Shown here in pieces: positions 1 to 5,464 of a DNA stretch of 6,446 nt. The notes beneath the pieces are model-generated. The model saw only the letters and a program-made list of their open reading frames with translations, ran no database searches and was not told the DNA's origin. The position numbers were made by a program, and so were the translations under genes. How positions within the stretch are numbered: the stretch's first letter is position 1; each line of letters begins with the position of its first letter. The stretch lies in the NCBI GenBank assembly GCA_946482615.1, contig CAMLSF010000189.1, forward strand, positions 1 to 6,446, in the 5' to 3' direction. Source of the stretch: an uncultured Chromatiaceae bacterium. GTDB taxonomy: Bacteria > Pseudomonadota > Gammaproteobacteria > Enterobacterales > Alteromonadaceae.

Positions 1-351
1 TTAACAGCAACCTTTTTGCCGCTCTGGTCTGCTACCCATCTGGCACAATTGCTGTTGGTTTAATGCCAGCCAGCCAGAGTGTGCGGCTGCCGTCTGTTGT
101 AAACAGCACAAAGCCCAGTCTGGTAATTGCGGGTTTAAACGGTAATAGACCCATAAACCTTGTTTGCGGTCGAGCAAAATGCCATCGCGGCGCAACTGGG
201 CCAAATGACGCGAAATTTTCGGCTGAATATCTGCAAGCGCAGCCACCAGCTCACAGACACAAAGCTCCTGTTCCTGCTGAATCAGCAATAAAGAACGCAG
301 CCGGGTTTCATCCGACAGGGCTTTAAAAAAAGTGACAGGGTTAAGTTGCAT
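1..351 (-). CDS. arsR: ArsR-family metalloregulatory repressor (As(III)/Sb(III)-responsive type)
   Basis: A 116-residue ArsR/SmtB winged-helix repressor, a normal length for the family. Residues 9-72 hold the DNA-binding fold: FKALSDETRLRSLLLI, then the recognition helix region PKISRHLAQLR at 44-54, then the wing DRKQGLWVYYRL at 61-72. The arsenite-binding motif ELCVCEL places Cys31 and Cys33 at the start of the DNA-binding helix. In classical plasmid/E. coli ArsR the motif is ELCVCDLC; the third Cys is replaced here by Val36, and that one is known to be dispensable for induction. Extra cysteines occur at 82, 83, 103, 115 and 116, the last two ending the protein as GCC. Such dimeric proteins repress ars detoxification operons and release DNA on binding As(III). 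The gene is transcribed leftwards out of the window, so any arsenite exporter or reductase partners are not visible. The ATG lacks a clear Shine-Dalgarno sequence (upstream bases TGTCCGGCG). Family assignment is firm; the exact inducer is inferred. Confidence 0.93.
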   Translation of the reverse strand: MQLNPVTFFKALSDETRLRSLLLIQQEQELCVCELVAALADIQPKISRHLAQLRRDGILLDRKQGLWVYYRLNPQLPDWALCCLQQTAAAHSGWLALNQQQLCQMGSRPERQKGCC

Positions 352-361
352 CGCCGGACAC

Positions 362-411
362 TACATATGGAAAATCATATGCAGTAGTTTATATATGTTT
401 TTCCGTATGTA
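362..411 (-). promoter_or_regulatory. arsR promoter with paired inverted ArsR-type operators
   Basis: Two 22-bp elements, 362-383 and 390-411, are inverted copies of each other (18 of 22 positions agree by eye) around a 6-bp spacer. Each carries an ATATG/CATAT-like half, a run of A/T and a GG/CC step. This resembles the known E. coli ars operator with its ATATG-N-TTTTT-TATG pattern. The likely arsR promoter lies inside: on the minus strand TTTACA at 408-413 could be a -35, with TATAAA at 388-393 or TATGAT at 374-379 as the -10. The TTTACA/TATAAA spacer is short (14 bp), so the promoter choice is uncertain. Binding by the adjacent ArsR, giving autorepression, is inferred. Confidence 0.7.
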
Positions 412-435
412 AACTGAAACTTCAAAAATACAAAG

Positions 436-468
436 CAGGTGACAGCGGGTTTTAAGCGCTGTCACCTG
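436..468 (-). terminator. Rho-independent terminator of the lectin-glucanase gene
   Basis: CAGGTGACAGCG at 436-447 pairs perfectly with CGCTGTCACCTG at 457-468, leaving a 9-nt loop. Read on the minus strand, the stem is followed by the T-rich stretch CTTTGTATTTTTG. It lies about 77 nt after the stop codon of the minus-strand gene 545-2290. No T-tract follows on the plus strand. It would keep transcription of that gene from running into the arsR promoter. The T-tract is interrupted, so termination may be partial. Confidence 0.7.
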
Positions 469-544
469 GTAAATATGGTTGATATGGATGCCTGAACTCT
501 ATCCGGACTTTCCGACAGAGGCCAAAACACAGTAGCTTTGAGAA

Positions 545-2290
545 CTAAGTACTCCAGGGACCTAAAACTATACTGATGACAGAGCCTCCGGGAACATTTT
601 CTTTGGTCTTCGAAGGGACGTTTCCGCTAAAACCCGGTCCTATCGGATTTTCATCCATACTAAAACCATAAGCAGCGCCTCCATAGAAAATGGGGTTTTG
701 TCCTGAAGTTCTGAAATCTTCACCATTCACATCTGAGCAGTGAAGGAACTTTGCATAGTAGTGGCAGGTACTATTTGCAGCGTACCAATTGGCTGCCGTA
801 TTCCAGGCCTGTGTGGATTCACCTGCGGTCTTTTGTGCGGCAAAAACTCCGGCTGTTGCGACACCACGGCACAATGCCTCCCATATACAATCCTGTAGTA
901 ATCCGGCGTCTCCGCCCGGGCCCGCTGGTGTATATGGATTAAAGGCCTGTTCAAACACATACAAAGCACTTTCTATACCGGCAGGAGGTTGATAAAAGGT
1001 ATAAGAGGCATTGCTGGAGTTGGTCAGGGTATAAGCGTTGGTCAGGATACCTGTTGATGGATTGGTTTGTTGCTGACACTGTCCGCTGTAGATGTTGTTG
1101 CCACCCAGATTGATACTCAGGTATTGATTAAGTCCAAAGAAGCTTGCCAAAGTAGAATCCCAATAGCTGGCCAGTGCATTATCCGCTGCAATACTGTCGC
1201 CCTGAATAAGCAATGCCTGCAGCAGGTCATTTGGGTCTGCTATTGCAAAAAACTCGTTTCCTGACACAGCAGGCGGATTTGGCGCGCCATTGCCTATTGA
1301 GCTTTGGTACAACAGCTGAGCAAAAGGCGAAGCCATATTGCCTTCTTTTGTTATAAAACTTGAATAGGCATTGCCAACCTGCTGGCGTGAAACTGTTGTA
1401 TTCACACCATATTGCTCTGAGTTGTAACTAAACGACAGATTGAGCCCCAGCCCGTTGACAGCTGAAAGATCAGCAGCTGCATCCATACCAAATTCAAAGA
1501 TATCAAAAGGACCAGGTGCTGCTATGCCCGGCGGATTGGCATAAGGATAGGCGGTATAACCAAGAGGTGAATAAACAGCGATCGGCATTGCAGGCGGTTG
1601 CGATGGCGAAACAACAAAAATCAGACGATTTGCGCCATTGGTTTGTGTTGCAACTGTAACTACAGGAATGGTTGATAACAGGTAAAACGGCAAGCCTTCG
1701 GTGATTTCTACAGTCAGGCTGCCACTGTTATCTGTCAAGCCTGCACCATAAACGCCGGTTAAGTCGTCATTGATACAGAGGTACAACTCGCCTGATGTTT
1801 GAGCCATGCTACTGAACCAATAGCCATCCCCAATAAAAAAAGGAGTGCCGGTTTCGCCGATTTTCCCTACAAGGGCTCCCATGGCCACCCCTACCATGGG
1901 AAAGGCTGTTTGATCCGTAGGAACATTGAGGCCAGGGCAGCCGTTTGCGTCGTAAAGATTTCCGCCATTGGTCTGCGGATCTGCAGTCCACTTGCCGCTG
2001 ACATAGGCGACAGTATTAGTTGTTAGAGAGCCCTGAGTGATCTGGATCCCTGTGCCTTGCCAGGCGCTGGTGGCAGCGACTGAAACTACAGTAGGAGCAG
2101 CTGGGGCGGTAAAGCTACCATCTGATTGCAGGATCTGCAGATTACTGGCTCCTCCATTAATAAAGCCTGCCACCCAGGCCGCTCCGCTTGTAGGCGCTAT
2201 ACCTGACTGATCAGACAATGTGAGCAGAATAGTGCTGGAATCAGGGGGCACAACAGATGATTGCTTACTTAGATTTCCCAGGTTATTCAT
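545..2290 (-). CDS. LecA (PA-IL)-like lectin / GH64 thaumatin-like beta-1,3-glucanase-family protein
   Basis: A 581-residue protein with two recognisable folds. Residues ~68-197 resemble LecA, the calcium-dependent galactose lectin: the opening VSVAATSAWQGTGIQIT, then GALVGKIGETGTPF at 138-151, GELYLCINDD at 167-176 and DNSGSLTVEI at 187-196. These parallel LecA's GALVMKIGNSGT, NDVPGTYG and NNSGSFSVNI; Asp175 and Asp187-Asn188 sit at calcium-ligand positions. Residues ~201-581 resemble GH64/thaumatin-like glucanases: FDIFEFGMD (262-270), AVNGLGLNLSF (277-287), the helical stretch LLQDCIWEALCRGVA (464-478), CHYYAKFLHCSDVNGE (509-524), AYGFSMDE (540-547) and the closing strand SVISIVLGPW (570-579). 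Residues ~19-62 also look like the first strands of a GH64 domain, so the lectin may be an insertion. Glu266 (FEF) is kept, but the catalytic VD aspartate appears to be Asn279. No signal peptide is visible. The start is set by AAGGAG at 2296-2301, six bases upstream of the ATG. Polysaccharide binding is likely; catalysis, target and secretion route are unknown. Confidence 0.8.
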   Translation of the reverse strand: MNNLGNLSKQSSVVPPDSSTILLTLSDQSGIAPTSGAAWVAGFINGGASNLQILQSDGSFTAPAAPTVVSVAATSAWQGTGIQITQGSLTTNTVAYVSGKWTADPQTNGGNLYDANGCPGLNVPTDQTAFPMVGVAMGALVGKIGETGTPFFIGDGYWFSSMAQTSGELYLCINDDLTGVYGAGLTDNSGSLTVEITEGLPFYLLSTIPVVTVATQTNGANRLIFVVSPSQPPAMPIAVYSPLGYTAYPYANPPGIAAPGPFDIFEFGMDAAADLSAVNGLGLNLSFSYNSEQYGVNTTVSRQQVGNAYSSFITKEGNMASPFAQLLYQSSIGNGAPNPPAVSGNEFFAIADPNDLLQALLIQGDSIAADNALASYWDSTLASFFGLNQYLSINLGGNNIYSGQCQQQTNPSTGILTNAYTLTNSSNASYTFYQPPAGIESALYVFEQAFNPYTPAGPGGDAGLLQDCIWEALCRGVATAGVFAAQKTAGESTQAWNTAANWYAANSTCHYYAKFLHCSDVNGEDFRTSGQNPIFYGGAAYGFSMDENPIGPGFSGNVPSKTKENVPGGSVISIVLGPWST

Positions 2291-2666
2291 GATTTCTCCT
2301 TTCTGAGAATTTACATAACTTTGTATGGTTTCGGGTTGTATTTTGTCTGTTGATGCTAAAGTGAATGTCTGGCAACTATTTGAAAAATAAAGGGTAATGA
2401 AAAATTTATATGGGAGATTAAGAAATCATTCGGTGGCAGCTCACTACTTTCCGGTGCCTGACACTTTCTTATCTTGCCAACTCCCGTAACTAAATTAGGT
2501 TCAATTTCCTTATTTAGCAACGAGCAGGCATTCATTTTTATCGAAGAATCCAGCGCCAGGGATCAGCCACAAAACCAGTATCCTGACTTAGCCGTATTAT
2601 CAAAGCTTAAGGTGTTACCCTCTAACCTCACAAAGCAGCTATTGATGGCAAAAAATGCATAGTTAT
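2291..2666. other. Divergent intergenic region without a convincing gene
   Basis: This AT-rich stretch separates the minus-strand lectin-glucanase gene from the plus-strand iron transporter operon. Its left end carries the ribosome binding site AAGGAG (2296-2301, minus strand). No strong minus-strand promoter stands out; TTGCCA and TATGTA hexamers occur but not at good mutual spacing. A plus-strand open frame from a TTG at 2474 to a TAG at 2660-2662 (62 codons) has no Shine-Dalgarno sequence and no family I recognise. I treat it as chance, or at most a decayed remnant. No convincing Fur box, tRNA or repeat array is seen. Confidence 0.5.
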
Positions 2667-2696
2667 TTGAGAACAGTTCTTGTTTATGGCTATACT
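2667..2696 (+). promoter_or_regulatory. Sigma70 promoter of the ferric iron transport operon
   Basis: TTGAGA (2667-2672) and TATACT (2691-2696) are separated by 18 bp and match the -35 and -10 consensus at four and five of six positions. Transcription would begin near 2703, giving a leader of about 30 nt before the ATG at 2732. The spacer overlaps a perfect 5-1-5 palindrome, AGAACAGTTCT (2670-2680), which could be an operator for an unidentified regulator. No Fur-like GATAATGATAATCATTATC sequence overlaps the promoter. Confidence 0.6.
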
Positions 2697-2731
2697 GCGG
2701 CAACTTTCAGTGAACCCCAATGGAGTATCCG

Positions 2732-3739
2732 ATGAAATTCTGGCAAAAATCTTTAGTGGCTGTGGCCTTAACAACCGCGACTTTGGCGCAGGCAGCAGAA
2801 GTGAATGTGTATTCTGGCCGTCAGGAAGAACTGATCAAACCTATGTTGGACCAGTTCAGTAAGGACACTGGTATCAAAGTGAATTTAATTACCGGCAAGC
2901 CGGATGAACTGATCAGCCGTATGCAAAGTGAAGGGCGCAACAGTCCGGCTGATCTGCTGATCAGTACAGACGTTGGCCGTTTATACAGGGCTGAAGTGCA
3001 GGGCTTATTACAGCCTGTAGATTCAAAAGTGCTGACGGATGCTATTCCTGCTGGTTTAAGAGATCCAAAACAGCAATGGTTTGGTTTAACTAAACGGGCC
3101 CGTCCTATTATGTATGTGCCGGGTAAAGTAAAACCAGAACAGTTAAGCACTATCGAAGATTTGGCCGACCCAAAATGGAAAGGCAAAATTTGTGTACGTT
3201 CGTCCGACAATATTTATAACCAGTCTATGGTGGCGGCTTTAATAAACCAGATAGGCGAAGAAAAAACTCAGGCCTGGGCTAATGGTTTTGTCAAAAACTT
3301 TGCTCAGCCACCAAAAGGCGGTGACCGCGACCAAATCAAAGCGGCCGCTGCTGGTGTTTGTGATATCGCCATAGCCAACACTTATTACCTGGGTGGTATG
3401 TTTGATGATGCGGGCGACAAAGCTGCTGCTGAAGCTGTGAAGGTGTTCTGGCCAAATCAGCAGGACCGTGGGGCTCATATCAATATCTCTGGTGCTGGTG
3501 TTGCTAAATATGCGCCGAACAAAGCAGAAGCGGTAAAACTGCTGGAATATATGGTGAAACCTGACAGCCAAAGCTGGTACGCTGTGACTAACCATGAATA
3601 TCCGGTCGTCGCTGGCGTGAAGTGGAGCCAACGCCTTGAATCTTTTGGTCAATTTAAGGCTGAGCAGTTACAATTATCAACTTTAGGTGAACTGAATGCG
3701 AAAGCTATTCAGGTGATGGACAAAGCGGGCTGGAAGTAA
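2732..3739 (+). CDS. fbpA: Periplasmic Fe(3+) ABC transporter substrate-binding protein
   Basis: A 335-residue ferric-ion binding protein of the FbpA/FutA/IdiA family. It captures Fe3+ in the periplasm and hands it to the permease encoded next. The ATG at 2732 is preferred over the in-frame ATG at 2720: GGAG at 2722-2725 lies six bases before it, and the protein then starts with a textbook signal peptide, MKFWQK plus a hydrophobic core ending in LAQA, with cleavage likely after Ala21. The mature part opens EVNVYSGRQEELIKP, followed by the family motif SPADLLISTDVGRL at 71-84. Tyr162 (IYNQS) and Tyr218-Tyr219 (NTYYLGG) match iron-ligand tyrosines of the family; Tyr162-Tyr218 spacing is 56, as I recall for FutA. 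The His-Tyr pair after YSxR in FutA is Gln31-Glu32 here. Cys154 and Cys210 could form a disulfide. First gene of the operon; a hairpin follows it. Family is certain; Fe3+ specificity is inferred from these residues. Confidence 0.93.
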   Translation: MKFWQKSLVAVALTTATLAQAAEVNVYSGRQEELIKPMLDQFSKDTGIKVNLITGKPDELISRMQSEGRNSPADLLISTDVGRLYRAEVQGLLQPVDSKVLTDAIPAGLRDPKQQWFGLTKRARPIMYVPGKVKPEQLSTIEDLADPKWKGKICVRSSDNIYNQSMVAALINQIGEEKTQAWANGFVKNFAQPPKGGDRDQIKAAAAGVCDIAIANTYYLGGMFDDAGDKAAAEAVKVFWPNQQDRGAHINISGAGVAKYAPNKAEAVKLLEYMVKPDSQSWYAVTNHEYPVVAGVKWSQRLESFGQFKAEQLQLSTLGELNAKAIQVMDKAGWK

Positions 3740-3783
3740 TTCCGCTCTGTACTTGAAGCCGCAGTTTTGTTGATCGGATAAGC

Positions 3784-3815
3784 GGGCGACCATAAAGGTC
3801 GCCCCTACCTTTTTT
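3784..3815 (+). terminator. Intercistronic hairpin with T-tract, also REP-like with GTAG tetranucleotide
   Basis: GGGCGACC at 3784-3791 pairs perfectly with GGTCGCCC at 3797-3804 around the loop ATAAA. CTACC and then six T (3810-3815) follow on the plus strand. This can act as a partial rho-independent terminator after the binding-protein gene, or protect the 3' end of its mRNA, favouring excess binding protein over permease. Read on the minus strand it is GTAG followed by the hairpin, the layout of REP palindromes mobilised by RAYT transposases. One copy only is present in this window. Confidence 0.65.
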
Positions 3816-3832
3816 AGAAGGACATTCTTCGT

Positions 3833-5464
3833 TTGACCAGCCCTTTATTTAGCCGGACCACCACCTTGTTTGCTTTGCTGCTGGCCGTGCCTGTGCTGGT
3901 GGTGCTTGGCTCTTTATTGACACCTCAGCCAGAGCTTTGGGCGCATCTGCTGGATACTGTGCTGGCCGATTATGTCACTAACTCTTTGCTGTTGGCTTTG
4001 GGTGTAGGGGTGTTAAGCAGTTGCATTGGTACTTTTACGGCCTGGATAGTGGCGCGTTATCAGTTTGCCGGTCGTGCTGTGGTGCAGTGGTTATTGCTGC
4101 TGCCTATGGCTATTCCGGCTTACATCATGGCGTACAGCTATACAGGTTTGCTGGATTTTGCCGGGCCAGTGCAAAGCCAACTGAGACAGTGGTTCGGTTG
4201 GTCCTACGGCGATTATTATTTCCCTGAAATCCGTTCTTTGCCCGGCGCCATTCTGATGTTAGCACTGGTGCTTTACCCTTATGTCTATATGCTGGCGCGC
4301 ACCGCCTTTCGCCAGCAATCCGGTTCTTTACTCGAAGCCAGCCGCACCTTAGGTTATACGCCGCGCCAGCATTTCTGGCACGTCGCTTTACCTGTGGCTC
4401 GCCCTGCTATTTTAACAGGGGCGGCATTGGCGATGATGGAGGCCTTAGCCGACTATGGCACAGTGCAGTATTTTGGCGTCACTACTTTTACCACTGGTAT
4501 TTTCCGCACCTGGTTTGGGATGGGCAATCAGCTGGGAGCTGCGCAACTCTCGGCGTTGTTGTGTAGTTTTGTGTTGTTGCTGCTGTATCTGGAGCAATGG
4601 TCCAGACGCAAGCTGAAGTTTTATCAACAAGGGCAAAAACAGCAGGAACCAGGCCGGCAGCCAGTACAGGGCTTCGCAGGTTTTAGTTTGCTGCTGCTGT
4701 GTTTAGTGCCTGTTGTGTTTGGTTTTTTATTGCCAGCGTTGCAGTTAATGGGCTGGGCTTGGCAACGTATAGAGCAGCTGTGGTCGCCTGATTTTATTCA
4801 GTTACTGATCAATAGTTTTTCACTGGCGGCTTTAACAGCCCTGGTCACGGCCTGTCTGGCTTTATGTTTTGCTTATGCCAAACGTTTATCCGGTCATTGG
4901 TCTTTGGTGTTGCCTGTGCGCCTGGCGGCTATGGGCTACGCCTTGCCTGGCACAGTGATCGCCATAGGGGTGATGATACCGCTGGCGGCTTTGGATAATT
5001 CCATCGATTTATGGGCCGAGCAGCAGTTTGGTATCCGCACTGGTTTGTTATTGTCCGGTACTTTAGTCGCGCTGGTGCTGGCCTATACAGTGCGTTTTAT
5101 GGCTGTGGCTTTACATAGTGTCGAAGCAGGTTTAATGCAAATCACACCTTCGATGGATAACGCCGCCCGTAGCTTAGGCGAAAGCCCGGTTGGGGTGCTC
5201 AAACGAGTGCATTTGCCGCTGCTTAAAGCTTCAGTACTCAGTGCTTTATTGCTGGTATTTGTGGATGTGCTTAAAGAGCTACCTGCCACTTTATTGCTGC
5301 GGCCTTTTAACTTTAATACCTTGTCGGTGCGCAGTTACGAGCTGGCCTCAGACGAGCGGTTGGCGGACGCTGCTTTGCCCGCACTGGCCATAGTACTGAT
5401 AGGTTTAATTCCGGTGATCCTGCTGTCCCGTGCCTTGGACAGTTCTAACAGAGGAGCCCAGTAA
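3833..5464 (+). CDS. fbpB: Fe(3+) ABC transporter permease, fused two-domain
   Basis: A 543-residue inner-membrane permease of the FbpB/SfuB/HitB type, in which two binding-protein-dependent permease domains are fused in one chain, so one copy supplies the whole membrane channel. About twelve hydrophobic segments are visible, e.g. 10-30, 48-72, 84-103, 136-156, 238-252, 283-307, 325-348, 366-386, 405-427, 466-480 and 512-532. Each half carries an EAA loop, the docking site for the ATPase: EASRTLGYTPRQ...ALP at 168-187 and DNAARSLGESPVG...HLP at 442-462. Between the halves lies a charged, Gln-rich cytoplasmic linker (about 255-278). The start is a TTG: an in-frame TAG at 3815-3817 rules out any start further up, and AAGGA at 3818-3822 lies 10 bases before it, a rather long spacing. 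The stop overlaps the next gene's ATG (TAATG). The length fits the family. Confidence 0.92.
   Translation: MTSPLFSRTTTLFALLLAVPVLVVLGSLLTPQPELWAHLLDTVLADYVTNSLLLALGVGVLSSCIGTFTAWIVARYQFAGRAVVQWLLLLPMAIPAYIMAYSYTGLLDFAGPVQSQLRQWFGWSYGDYYFPEIRSLPGAILMLALVLYPYVYMLARTAFRQQSGSLLEASRTLGYTPRQHFWHVALPVARPAILTGAALAMMEALADYGTVQYFGVTTFTTGIFRTWFGMGNQLGAAQLSALLCSFVLLLLYLEQWSRRKLKFYQQGQKQQEPGRQPVQGFAGFSLLLLCLVPVVFGFLLPALQLMGWAWQRIEQLWSPDFIQLLINSFSLAALTALVTACLALCFAYAKRLSGHWSLVLPVRLAAMGYALPGTVIAIGVMIPLAALDNSIDLWAEQQFGIRTGLLLSGTLVALVLAYTVRFMAVALHSVEAGLMQITPSMDNAARSLGESPVGVLKRVHLPLLKASVLSALLLVFVDVLKELPATLLLRPFNFNTLSVRSYELASDERLADAALPALAIVLIGLIPVILLSRALDSSNRGAQ
5451..5456 (+). promoter_or_regulatory. Ribosome binding site of the ATPase gene within the permease gene
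   Basis: GAGGAG lies seven bases before the ATG at 5464, inside the last codons of the permease gene. Together with the TAATG overlap, this suggests translational coupling of permease and ATPase. Confidence 0.75.

Noticed and set aside
2393..2411. Possible Fur box (GGTAATGAAAAATTTATAT)
   Set aside because: Only about 10 of 19 positions match the consensus, with the right half poor, and it lies about 270 bp from the operon promoter.
2474..2662. Plus-strand 62-codon open frame starting with TTG in the intergenic region
   Set aside because: No Shine-Dalgarno sequence, a rare start, no recognised family, and its end abuts the operon promoter. Kept only as a note in the intergenic entry.
2720..2731. 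Upstream in-frame ATG for the iron-binding protein
   Set aside because: It lacks a ribosome binding site, while the ATG at 2732 has GGAG at ideal spacing and begins a clean signal peptide.
2821..3652. Minus-strand open frames of 129 and 137 codons opposite the iron-binding protein gene
   Set aside because: They are shadows of a well-supported gene, without ribosome binding sites or recognisable domains.
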